Positions 52,321 to 60,249 of a stretch of DNA of 64,000 bases are shown here, piece after piece. Every line of letters starts with the position of its first letter. Within the stretch, counting starts at the first letter, position 1. Location: contig NZ_CP158016.1 in the NCBI RefSeq assembly GCF_046254905.1, forward strand, positions 3,038,001 to 3,102,000, given 5' to 3'. A program made the position numbers and the translations under genes. This DNA is from Pseudaeromonas aegiceratis. GTDB taxonomy: Bacteria; Pseudomonadota; Gammaproteobacteria; Enterobacterales; Aeromonadaceae. The notes below the pieces were generated by a model that did not search any database, had not been told where the DNA came from, and saw only the letters and a list, made by a program, of their open reading frames with translations.

Positions 52321-53192
52321 GCCGCCGCCCCCTGCAAGACACCGTACAGGGCCAGGTAGGGCAGACCGGCGGCCACCGCCGGGTTGGCCAGGGCCTGCAC
52401 GTTCATGGAAAACTGCTGCCCCAGGTGGCGCACCAGGCCCCCCAGATCCGCCCCCTCACAGGCCACCCACAGCTGGCCGGCCTCCGGCAGCTTGAGCTGG
52501 CTGATGAGGTAATCCAGGGAGCGCTGCAGCTCCAGGGCCAGGCTGTCCAGCAGATCCGGGTCGGCGGCGCCCTCGGTGAGGCGGGCGAAGCCGCGCAGTT
52601 GGCGGGTGAAACAGAGTTGTCCCTTGTGCACCACCAGCAGTTGCGGCTCCTGGCGGGCGGGTTGGAACAGCAGCAGCTGCACCGCGTCGCTCACCCCCAG
52701 CAGATCCGCCAATGCCAGCTCCTCGGTGACGATGGACTCAAGCTGCGCCTGGGCATTCACCGCCTCGGCGATCTGGGCCACCCGGCTCTTGGGGGTCACC
52801 ACCACCGCCAGGCGCGGGGCGGCCGCCGGGTTGCTGCGCAGCTCGAAGTAATCCATGGCCAGCTGCAGCACGGGTTCGCTGACGAAGTCCTTCACCGCCC
52901 AGGGCAGGGCCCCCGGCAGCTCCTCGTCCGGCACCTTGGGCTTTTCCACCTGCAGCACCTGGTACAGGCTGGGGGCGAGCACCACCTGCACCCGTGCGCC
53001 CTGCAACTGCAGGGGCTGCAGCAGGCCGGCCAGGGCCGTGCCCCACTCACCGGCGTGAGCGACACTCGCCTCCACAAACTGCCCCGGCTTGCCGGGCTGG
53101 TAGAGGCGCACCCGCTCCGCCGACAAGCCCACGGCTATGGTCGGACGATTGGGTCGCCGGCGCCCAGCCAGCCAATTGCGGATCCCCGTCAT
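52317..53192 (-). CDS. mshI: MshI, PilM-like actin-fold protein
   Basis: The 291-residue cytoplasmic protein has the PilM/GspL-type fold ('TIAVGLSAERVRLYQ', 'DEELPGALPWAVKDFVSEPV', 'LQRSLDYLISQ'). It should bind the N-terminal tail of the PilN-like partner. It is the first gene of the structural part of the locus, 97 bases after mshH. Confidence 0.9.
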   Translation of the reverse strand: MTGIRNWLAGRRRPNRPTIAVGLSAERVRLYQPGKPGQFVEASVAHAGEWGTALAGLLQPLQLQGARVQVVLAPSLYQVLQVEKPKVPDEELPGALPWAVKDFVSEPVLQLAMDYFELRSNPAAAPRLAVVVTPKSRVAQIAEAVNAQAQLESIVTEELALADLLGVSDAVQLLLFQPARQEPQLLVVHKGQLCFTRQLRGFARLTEGAADPDLLDSLALELQRSLDYLISQLKLPEAGQLWVACEGADLGGLVRHLGQQFSMNVQALANPAVAAGLPYLALYGVLQGAAA

Positions 53193-53238
53193 GCCTGCTG
53201 CCCCTTAGCTGCAACATTCTGAAAAATCAAACCGGCGA

Positions 53239-53244
53239 AGTGTA
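53239..53244 (-). promoter_or_regulatory. Possible -10 of an mshI promoter
   Basis: TACACT on the minus strand lies 47 bases before mshI in the mshH-mshI gap. I see no good -35 at 16-18 bases. Vibrio cholerae has a promoter in this position, so one is expected. Confidence 0.3.
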
Positions 53245-53289
53245 CCATGGTGCCGATCTTCGCTCTAGATAAGGGACCGACGGCCCGGC

Positions 53290-55242
53290 TCATTTGCCGG
53301 CCAGCTCCCGTTTTCGCCGTTTGGGCGGCGCCGCCGTCGGCTCCGACGGTGAGGCCAGCCAGAATCCCTGCCCCAGGGAGACCCCCAGGCCCCGCAGGCA
53401 GCGCCACTCCGCCTCGGTTTCCACCCCCACGGCGATGACCCGGGTGTGGTCGTTGTCGCAGCCCCCCACCAGGGAGTGCACCGCCATCTGGTTCAAGGGC
53501 CGGTTATGGATTTCCCGCACCAGACTGGGGTGCAGCTTCAGGAAATCCAGGGAGAACTCCCTGACGTAGTCGGTGCTTTGCACCTCGCGGCCCGCCTGAT
53601 CCACCGTCAGGCGGCAGCCCAGCAGACGCAGGGCCCGCAGGGGGCGACGCAGGGCCGCCTGATGCCGGCCGATGAGGGACTCGTTGATCTCTATGATGAG
53701 GCGGCTGGCCTTGTCGCGGCCCAGCCGCACCAGGGCCATCACCAGACCGCGGGAGAACTCCCGGTCCAGCAGGCTCTCGGCATGGAGGTTGACGCTGAGC
53801 GGCATGGGGGTCTCCGCCAAGCGCTCCAGCGCCTGCTGGAGCATCAGCCGGTCGAAGGCCAGCTGCAGCCCCACCTTGTCCACCATGGCCATGACGCCGC
53901 TGGCGGGCAGGGGCTCCCCCTGCTCGTCGTGGAGTCGCACCAGCATCTCCGCCTGCTCGGTCCGGCCGTTTGGCTCCGCCAGTACCGGCTGCAGGGCAAA
54001 GGGCAGACGCCCCAGCTGCAGCTGACGCTCCAGGCGGCTGCGCCAGCGCACCGACCCCGTCTCCAGCGCCTCCACCTGCAAGGGCTTCTCGTAGAGGAAG
54101 ACGCCGCTGCCCCCCTCCAGTCGGGCGCTGCGCAGCGCCTGCTCGGCCTGCTCCAGCAACTGCTGGGCCGACTCGCCGGGCTGGTAACAGACGCCACCGA
54201 TATACAGGCACTGCTCGGGATCCACCTCGGCGGGCAACGGCAGGCGCAGCAGGCTTTTGAGCAGCTGGCGGGCCAGCAGCACCACCTCTGCCTCGGCGGC
54301 GTTGGTCAGCAGCAGGGCAAACCGACCGCCGTCGTGGCGGGCCAGCAAGGCGCCGGGCTGCTTGCCGACGAAGGCCTGCAGGTAGCGGACGCAGCTTTGC
54401 AGCAGCAGATCCCCCTCGGCATCACCGTGTCGCGCATTGATCTGCCCCAGGGCCGCCAGCTCGAACAAGAGCACGGCCCCCACCCCGGAGGCGGGATCCG
54501 CCATGGCGGCCTCCAGCCGGTTGCTGAAGAACAGGCGGTTGCCGATGCCCAGCTGCTTGTCGATAAACACCTTGCGGCGGATGAACATGTCGAAGCGGCC
54601 CCGCTCCTTGCGGGCCTCCCGCAGCTCGCCCAGCAGGCGATCCAGCGCCCGGCTCGCCGCCTCGGGCCACTCGCTGGCCGGGTCATGCTTGAGCCGCCCC
54701 AGCTGGTCGTTGAGGATCAGCTCGCTGCGCTCCGCCAGGCGCACGGCGCCCCGCAGCTGGCGCCTGAGCCAGGCGATGGCCAGCCAGACTCCCAGGCTCA
54801 CCAGGGTGATGCCGGCGGTAATGCCAAACAGGGGCCCCTGCAGGTACTCCAGATCCGACAGGGGCGGCAGCACATAGAAGGTGACCTGCAGGGCCGGATA
54901 ACGGTCGCCGTGCAACCGCTTCACCAACAGCTTCTGGGCGGGATCACCGGGATCCGGCTGGTCGTTGTCCTGGAAGCTGAACAGGGGCTCGCCGCGAAAG
55001 GCGATCTCCACCTGCTTGACCCGGTTGGCCTTGAGGATGGGGGGCAGCCAGACCGTCAGCGACGGCAGCTGCCGCCGGGAGAGGCCATCCTCTTCGATGA
55101 TGTGCACCACCGCCTGCAGCTCCCGCTCCAGGAAGCCCTCGGCCAGGTAGTGAAAACTCAACGCCATGGAGACCATCACCACCATGACGGTGGCAATGAC
55201 ACACAGGGCCAAGAAGGCGGCGATCTGATTGATGAGTTTCAT
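53290..55242 (-). CDS. csrD: MshH/CsrD, degenerate GGDEF-EAL regulator of sRNA decay
   Basis: The 650-residue protein equals E. coli CsrD in size and layout: two membrane helices (about 10-30 and 137-158), a linker and coiled coil, then GGDEF-like and EAL-like domains. Both active sites are broken: GGDEF reads DGGRF (in 'RHDGGRFALLL') and EAL reads EML ('AEMLVRL'), so no c-di-GMP synthesis or hydrolysis is expected. In E. coli CsrD targets the sRNAs CsrB and CsrC to RNase E. It is called mshH in vibrios. It is adjacent to mreB in E. coli, whereas here the msh genes lie between. Confidence 0.93.
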   Translation of the reverse strand: MKLINQIAAFLALCVIATVMVVMVSMALSFHYLAEGFLERELQAVVHIIEEDGLSRRQLPSLTVWLPPILKANRVKQVEIAFRGEPLFSFQDNDQPDPGDPAQKLLVKRLHGDRYPALQVTFYVLPPLSDLEYLQGPLFGITAGITLVSLGVWLAIAWLRRQLRGAVRLAERSELILNDQLGRLKHDPASEWPEAASRALDRLLGELREARKERGRFDMFIRRKVFIDKQLGIGNRLFFSNRLEAAMADPASGVGAVLLFELAALGQINARHGDAEGDLLLQSCVRYLQAFVGKQPGALLARHDGGRFALLLTNAAEAEVVLLARQLLKSLLRLPLPAEVDPEQCLYIGGVCYQPGESAQQLLEQAEQALRSARLEGGSGVFLYEKPLQVEALETGSVRWRSRLERQLQLGRLPFALQPVLAEPNGRTEQAEMLVRLHDEQGEPLPASGVMAMVDKVGLQLAFDRLMLQQALERLAETPMPLSVNLHAESLLDREFSRGLVMALVRLGRDKASRLIIEINESLIGRHQAALRRPLRALRLLGCRLTVDQAGREVQSTDYVREFSLDFLKLHPSLVREIHNRPLNQMAVHSLVGGCDNDHTRVIAVGVETEAEWRCLRGLGVSLGQGFWLASPSEPTAAPPKRRKRELAGK

Positions 55243-55471
55243 GGCCGGTCACCTGCAACCGGACGGAAGGGGCCGCATCCTGCGACCGGGACACACAACT
55301 GCACTAGCATGATAACGTCTCCATTCCCTGGACGCCGCTACCTTACCCCGAGCCGCCGCCCGAGACCATAGTCAGAGGCCGCCAGCGTGCGCCGGGGCTA
55401 TCTTAGCGCCGCCACCCCTGCTAGGGTGTCGCCACTGCCCGGCCGACCGCCGGCCAACGAGGATAACGACC

Positions 55472-55918
55472 ATGCAAATCTGGGTGGATGCCGATGCCTG
55501 TCCCAAGGTGATCAAGGATATTTTGTTTCGCGCTGCCGAGCGTACCGGCCTGAGCCTGAGCCTGGTGGCCAACCAGCCGCTGAAGGTGCCGCCCGCGCCC
55601 AATATCCGCAGTCTGGTGGTGCCGGCGGGGTTTGACGTGGCGGACAACGAGATAGTGCGGCGGGCCGAACCCGGCGATCTGGTGATCACCGCCGATCTGC
55701 CCCTGGCCGCCGAGGTGATAGAAAAGGGCGCCCGAGCCCTCAACCCCCGCGGCGAGCTCTACTCTCCGGACACCATACGCCAGAAGCTCACCATGCGGGA
55801 CTTCATGGATACCCTGAGATCCAGCGGCATCCAGACCGGCGGCCCCGCCACCCTGAGTCAGGCGGATCGCCAAGCCTTCGCCAACGCCCTGGATCGGCTG
55901 CTGGCCAGGCAAGGATAA
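55472..55918 (+). CDS. YaiI/YqxD family protein (UPF0178)
   Basis: The 148-residue protein has the UPF0178 signature 'MQIWVDADACPKVIKDILFRAA', 'VPAGFDVADNEIV' and 'VITADLPLAAEVIEKGA'. It has a PIN/NYN-like nuclease fold with conserved acidic residues (Asp6, Asp8), but no established function. GAGGA precedes the start. It is divergent from csrD. Confidence 0.93.
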   Translation: MQIWVDADACPKVIKDILFRAAERTGLSLSLVANQPLKVPPAPNIRSLVVPAGFDVADNEIVRRAEPGDLVITADLPLAAEVIEKGARALNPRGELYSPDTIRQKLTMRDFMDTLRSSGIQTGGPATLSQADRQAFANALDRLLARQG

Positions 55919-55951
55919 GCCCCTCGGCCAGGCGGCAGTAAGCGGTAAGAG

Positions 55952-55977
55952 ACGGGCCTGGCATGCGCCAGGCCCGT
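55952..55977. terminator. Perfect hairpin between yaiI-like gene and orphan gene
   Basis: An 11-bp perfect stem ACGGGCCTGGC/GCCAGGCCCGT with an ATGC loop lies between two converging genes. The following T run is weak on both strands, so it may act as a barrier or a partial terminator. Confidence 0.5.
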
Positions 55978-56035
55978 TGTCACGCGACCGTCAGGCAAGC
56001 CGGCTCGCCGCCAGCTTGTCCGACAGGCATCCCCT

Positions 56036-57304
56036 TTACTCTTGCCAACTCCACCCTTCGGGTAAGTCGGGCAATGCCCAGTTATGAATATAATTGATGA
56101 CCTTTAACGAGTCGTCCGCCGCCTGGGTAAAACCGCGGGCTGCCGTGTTAGAAAACAGATCGGTTGGCGCCACATCATTAAATACCTGGGGATAAGCATC
56201 CTCCAGCAGGGTAATGGTCTGACGCGTTAACGCGCTAACGACAGTTCCCTCTTTATTAGACGGAAGGATCAGGGTCGCTTGCACGCCAGAAAACATGCCG
56301 CAGGCCGATTGGCTATCATAAACAGTCGGATTTCGACAATAGCTTTCATTGGTGACACCACGGTAATAGCCGTAAGTATTATCTTGCACCCCAGCCACAT
56401 TTTCAAAATCAAAGTAACCGGCGGCCGTATTGATACCCAGTATGGTGTTGATATTGATCACCAGATCCAATGTGATGGTGCCCGTTTTATCACCAGAGGC
56501 TGACAAGAAAGCCGCCGCGACATTCAGATCTTCACGGGTCAGGCTATTGTCAAACAGGTTGTCCAGCTCATTGCCTGGGCTCGGCCTTGAATCATCGGTA
56601 AAGATACTGCCGGTCAGCATTAACTGCTTATAAAGTGCCAGGTTTTCCAGCGGCGCATCGATCGTCTTCTGACTGTCGTCCGCGAAGTGGACCACGATCC
56701 GGCCAGCCGGATCCGAGCTGATCGCGATGCCGGACCTGATGGTGGTCAGCGCCTCCTCAAGGGCGGAGTCAATGACGGCGACCGGAGAGCGCGCCACGCT
56801 CAGACGGCCAAAATCGACCTCTTGGGTGTAATCCTCGCCGATGATTTCACAATCCCCATCGAGGGGGATCAAGGGCAGGCCGGCAAGTCCCGTCGAGAGA
56901 TCTGTGCCAAATACCTCGGTGAAGACCTCCCAATTAACCATATCGGCAAGCGCTACCAGTCCGGCGGGTAATGCTTCGGTTGTCGTATTGGCAATCGGCT
57001 GGAGACAGCCCGTTCTGCTATCGGTATAACTGGGTAGATAAATGCCTTCCTCGTCTTCTGCCCAGGAGAAAAGAATAGGCTCACCATTGGCATCGCGAAC
57101 AATGACCCAGAGATCGCCATACAACTCTCCTTTTATTCCACCTGAACTCCCATTGCCATTATTTGAATTACCTGAGCCAGGATTGTTACCCCCCTTGGCC
57201 GCCAGAGATAAATTCGGAACGACAACGGTCACCACCAAGAATAGTGCGGCCAGAAGAGAGATGGTATTCACCACCCATCTCTTTGCCGGTGAATAGTCTC
57301 TCAT
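56036..57304 (-). CDS. Uncharacterised secreted protein, AT-richer than neighbours
   Basis: I do not recognise this 422-residue protein. It has a signal peptide or uncleaved signal (about 12-36, ending 'SLAA'), then a low-complexity Gly/Asn/Ser stretch (about 37-56). The acidic mature domain has 'GELYGDLWVIVRDANGEPI' and four Cys (about 102, 152 and two near 330-340), enough for two disulfides. No catalytic motif or anchor is visible. The ribosome site GGGAGG is excellent. Its base and codon use is clearly more AT-rich than the surrounding genes, which suggests transfer. An FNR-type palindrome lies 135 bases upstream of the start. Confidence 0.75.
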   Translation of the reverse strand: MRDYSPAKRWVVNTISLLAALFLVVTVVVPNLSLAAKGGNNPGSGNSNNGNGSSGGIKGELYGDLWVIVRDANGEPILFSWAEDEEGIYLPSYTDSRTGCLQPIANTTTEALPAGLVALADMVNWEVFTEVFGTDLSTGLAGLPLIPLDGDCEIIGEDYTQEVDFGRLSVARSPVAVIDSALEEALTTIRSGIAISSDPAGRIVVHFADDSQKTIDAPLENLALYKQLMLTGSIFTDDSRPSPGNELDNLFDNSLTREDLNVAAAFLSASGDKTGTITLDLVININTILGINTAAGYFDFENVAGVQDNTYGYYRGVTNESYCRNPTVYDSQSACGMFSGVQATLILPSNKEGTVVSALTRQTITLLEDAYPQVFNDVAPTDLFSNTAARGFTQAADDSLKVINYIHNWALPDLPEGWSWQE

Positions 57305-57683
57305 AAGAACCTCCCATAGCAGTCACCTTATGCAAGGCACGCTATTTTTTTGAAAATGGCGCGGCTGACTACGGCCGTCACCACTCAAGATCAACATAGA
57401 GCAGCGCTTGTCATATTTTTTAATACCCCATGCATAAATTGATAAAGATCAAATTAGCCAGGCAGAATGAGAACAATGTTTTAAAGACCCAGAAAACAGA
57501 TAGTTTTATGCATATAAATCGCATTCAAATGAGCACTATTTGGCCCATGCCCGGCGCACCAGGTCCCCCAGGCGGCCCAACCCTGGCCCCGATGACGCGC
57601 TATCCTCACCGGGTCCACCACCCAATCGTCATGCGGCGCAGGCAGACTGCTTACCAACCCAGCTCGATGACAAGGAGACAAAG
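57305..57683. promoter_or_regulatory. AT-rich divergent control region
   Basis: This 379-base gap separates the orphan gene from the glycerophosphodiesterase gene and is strikingly AT-rich between 57340 and 57545. It holds a perfect FNR-type box (57439-57452, own entry) and possible -10 boxes on either side. I see no convincing gene. Confidence 0.6.
57439..57452. promoter_or_regulatory. Perfect FNR/Anr-type binding box
   Basis: TTGATaaagATCAA matches the FNR consensus TTGAT-N4-ATCAA in all ten positions. Its centre (57445.5) would be at -41.5 for a minus-strand start near 57404, where TATGAC (57410-57415, minus) could be the -10. A plus-strand start near 57487 is also possible. The minus direction would put the orphan gene under oxygen control. 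Confidence 0.65.
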
Positions 57684-58397
57684 ATGGAACTATGCGCCCA
57701 TCGCGGCCTGTCCGGTCAGGCCCCGGAAAACAGCCTGAGTGCCTTCATCCTGGCGGCGGAGGCCGGCCTCCCCTGGGTGGAGCTGGATGTCCAGCTGAGC
57801 GCCGACGGCGTGCCCATGGTGATCCATGACGAGTCCGTGGATCGCTGCAGCGACGGCCATGGCCGGGTACGGGATCTCAGCCTGGCCCAGATCCAGGCGC
57901 TGGACGGCGGCAGCTGGTTCGATCCCACTTATGCCGGTGAGGCCATCCCCACCCTGGCGGACGTGCTGGCCCTGTGCCTGCGCTACCCCCTCAAGGTGAA
58001 CGTGGAACTCAAGGCCTATGAGGTGGCGGATCTGCCCGCCCTGTGCGAGGCGGTGGCCCAGGTCATCGAACACCTGGCCCTGCCGGCGGACTCATTGCTG
58101 TTCTCCAGCTTCGACACCCAGGCCCTGGCCCTGATGCAGCGCCGGCTGCCCCAGGTGCGTCGCGGCCAGCTATGGCAGCGGATCCCCGCCGATCCCCTGC
58201 CCACCCTGGCGGCCCTGGCCGCCTGGAGCGTGCACTGTGACTATCGCCACCTCACTGCCCATCAGGCCCAGCGGATCAAGCAGGCCGGCTACCGGTTGCA
58301 CTGTTACACCCCCAACGATCCCGCCTGGCTGGTCCAGGCCACCGCCTGGGGTGTGGATATGCTGATCAGCGATCATCCGGCGCGCTTTGCCGGCTAG
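57684..58397 (+). CDS. ugpQ: Glycerophosphodiester phosphodiesterase, cytoplasmic type
   Basis: The 237-residue enzyme has the GDPD motifs 'CAHRGLSGQAPENSLSAF', 'WVELDVQLSADGVPMVIHDE' and the late 'VDMLISDHPARF'. These supply the His-Glu-Asp-Glu metal and catalytic residues. With no signal peptide it resembles cytoplasmic UgpQ, which releases glycerol-3-phosphate from phosphodiesters. AAGGAGA before the ATG at 57684 sets the start; the upstream open frame has a different, low-quality composition. Confidence 0.92.
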   Translation: MELCAHRGLSGQAPENSLSAFILAAEAGLPWVELDVQLSADGVPMVIHDESVDRCSDGHGRVRDLSLAQIQALDGGSWFDPTYAGEAIPTLADVLALCLRYPLKVNVELKAYEVADLPALCEAVAQVIEHLALPADSLLFSSFDTQALALMQRRLPQVRRGQLWQRIPADPLPTLAALAAWSVHCDYRHLTAHQAQRIKQAGYRLHCYTPNDPAWLVQATAWGVDMLISDHPARFAG

Positions 58398-58470
58398 CCC
58401 ACGGCAGGTGCGAGAGACAGGCGTAGGCGTTATGCTTGACCCCAGGTAAAAAACACCAAGGATCAAGGGA

Positions 58471-59448
58471 ATGCTGGAACCCGACCTACCCGCCGACGAG
58501 GCCATGCGCCTGGCGGATCTGCACAGCATGAACCTGCTGGACAGCCCGGATGAGGAACGCTTCGATCGCCTGACCCGGCTGGCCCGCCGCCTGTTTGACG
58601 TGCCCATCGCCCTCATCAGCCTGGTGGACCAGGACCGCCAATGGTTCAAGTCCTGCATCGGCCTGCCGGTGCGCCAGACACCGCGCAATATCTCCTTCTG
58701 CGGCCATGCGATTCTGAGCGAGGCGCCCCTGGTGGTGGAGGATACCTGGCAGGATCCCCGCTTTGCCGACAACCCCTTGGTGACGGGCGAACCCCATATC
58801 CGCTTCTACGCCGGTCACCCCTTGCAGATCAGCACAGGCCGCCGGCTCGGCACCCTGTGCCTCATCGACCAACGGCCCCATCGGCTCAACGAGGAGGATC
58901 GCCTATTGCTGGCGGATCTGGCCGCCATGGCGGTGCGCGAGCTGGAAGCCCTGACCCTGGCCACGCTGGACGAGCTGACCCAGATCAGCAACCGACGTGG
59001 TTTCCTGCAACTGGCGGACAAGAGTCTGCAGCGCTCCTACCGTCAGCAGCAACAGGCCTGCCTGCTGTTTATGGATCTCAACGGCTTCAAACAGATCAAC
59101 GACCAGTTCGGTCATGCGGAGGGCGATCGTGCCCTGCAGGAATTCGCCCGGCTGCTGAGCCTGGAGTTTCGCCAGGCGGACATCTTCGCCCGCCTGGGGG
59201 GCGACGAGTTCGTGGTGCTGCTGCCCGACTGCGACCGGCTGCAGGCCGAGGGGGTGCTGGCTCGCTTCCGCCTGGCGTTGCAGCGGATGAACAGCGAGGC
59301 CAACCGCGGCTACCAGATCCGCTTCAGTGCCGGGGTGGTGGAATACCACCCCGATCAGCCGCCGGAGCTGGCGGCTCTGCTGGCCCGGGCGGATGAGCAT
59401 ATGTACCGCAGCAAGCCCGGTCACGGGGAGAACGAATATGCCATCTGA
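58471..59448 (+). CDS. GAF-GGDEF diguanylate cyclase
   Basis: The 325-residue soluble protein has an N-terminal GAF domain (about 20-160; 'LVDQDRQWFKSCIGLPVRQTPRNISFCGHAI' region) and a GGDEF domain (about 170-325). The active site 'RLGGDEFVVLLP' (about 243-247) is intact. Five residues before it lies the inhibitory site RQAD (RxxD), which binds product c-di-GMP. It is therefore predicted to be an active, feedback-controlled cyclase with an unknown GAF ligand. It overlaps the cupin gene by 11 bases. Confidence 0.95.
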   Translation: MLEPDLPADEAMRLADLHSMNLLDSPDEERFDRLTRLARRLFDVPIALISLVDQDRQWFKSCIGLPVRQTPRNISFCGHAILSEAPLVVEDTWQDPRFADNPLVTGEPHIRFYAGHPLQISTGRRLGTLCLIDQRPHRLNEEDRLLLADLAAMAVRELEALTLATLDELTQISNRRGFLQLADKSLQRSYRQQQQACLLFMDLNGFKQINDQFGHAEGDRALQEFARLLSLEFRQADIFARLGGDEFVVLLPDCDRLQAEGVLARFRLALQRMNSEANRGYQIRFSAGVVEYHPDQPPELAALLARADEHMYRSKPGHGENEYAI

Positions 59449-59785
59449 GGGACCGGGTCCCCGGCGCGGCCTACTGGCCGACCTGCCCACCCATCTCGAC
59501 GCCGAGCGGTTCGAGCTGCTGCAGCAGGCGGGCGAGGTGCGTCTGCTGCGCATCCTCTCCTGCGGTCAGACCGCCCCCGAGACCGGCTGGTTCGATCAGG
59601 ACGAGGACGAATGGGTCTGCCTGCTGCAAGGGGCCGCCCGGCTGGAATTTGCCGAGGCCGAGCCCATCCGCCTGGGGCCCGGCGACAGCCTGCTGATCCC
59701 CGCCCACTGCCGCCACAAGGTGGCCTGGACGCCGGCGGATCAGATCACCGTCTGGCTGGCCCTGCACCTGCCCGCCCCCCGCTAA
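59438..59785 (+). CDS. Small cupin-domain protein
   Basis: The 115-residue protein contains a cupin_2 barrel: 'WVCLLQGAARLEF' and 'LGPGDSLLIPAHCRHKVAWT'. The His/Glu pattern is only partly conserved, so metal binding is uncertain. The ATG at 59438 has GGGGAG eight bases upstream and lies within the end of the cyclase gene, implying translational coupling. No enzyme function can be assigned. Confidence 0.85.
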   Translation: MPSEGPGPRRGLLADLPTHLDAERFELLQQAGEVRLLRILSCGQTAPETGWFDQDEDEWVCLLQGAARLEFAEAEPIRLGPGDSLLIPAHCRHKVAWTPADQITVWLALHLPAPR

Positions 59786-59873
59786 GAGGCCAATGGGTCG
59801 CATTTTTACAAGATGGTGCGGCCGGGCCACTCTACCCTGATGGCTCCTTACTCAGGACAAGAAGGAATCCATC

Positions 59874-60179
59874 ATGAGTCTCAAAGCCGCCTTTATCTTC
59901 GTCGCCCCCCAAGCCGATCCCAGCCAGCACCAGGCCCAGGTCATCACCCCGGAGGTGGAGGTCACCACCTTCGCGGTCGCCAACTACCGCCAGGCCGAGG
60001 ATCTGGTGCCCCAGCTCATCGAGCGGGGCTTCGTCGCCATCGAGCTGTGCGCCGGCTTTGGCCACGACGGCGTGGCACGGGTCAAGCGGGCCGCCGCCGG
60101 CCGCATCCCGGTGGGGGCGGTGCGGTTCGACGCGCATCCCGGCCTGGAGTTTCAAAGCGGTGACAGCCTGTTCGGCTAA
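59874..60179 (+). CDS. DUF6506-like small protein
   Basis: The 101-residue protein has 'LKAAFIFVAPQADPSQHQ', 'GFVAIELCAGFGHDGVARV' and 'VPVGAVRFDAHPGLE'-like segments ('IPVGAVRFDAHPGLE'). This resembles a small conserved family that I recall as DUF6506; the name should be verified. No signal or membrane segment. AAGGAATCC precedes the start. Function unknown; it precedes an AraC regulator. Confidence 0.75.
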   Translation: MSLKAAFIFVAPQADPSQHQAQVITPEVEVTTFAVANYRQAEDLVPQLIERGFVAIELCAGFGHDGVARVKRAAAGRIPVGAVRFDAHPGLEFQSGDSLFG

Positions 60180-60249
60180 CCCGGCGCAGCCCCTGGGCAA
60201 GGGCCCGGAAGGGCGTAATATGGTGCCATCTGCCACCCAGGAAGCCCCC

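Noticed and set aside
53290..55242. CsrD/MshH as an active c-di-GMP enzyme
   Set aside because: The GGDEF motif reads DGGRF and EAL reads EML, so both active sites are lost; the CsrD-type adaptor role fits better.
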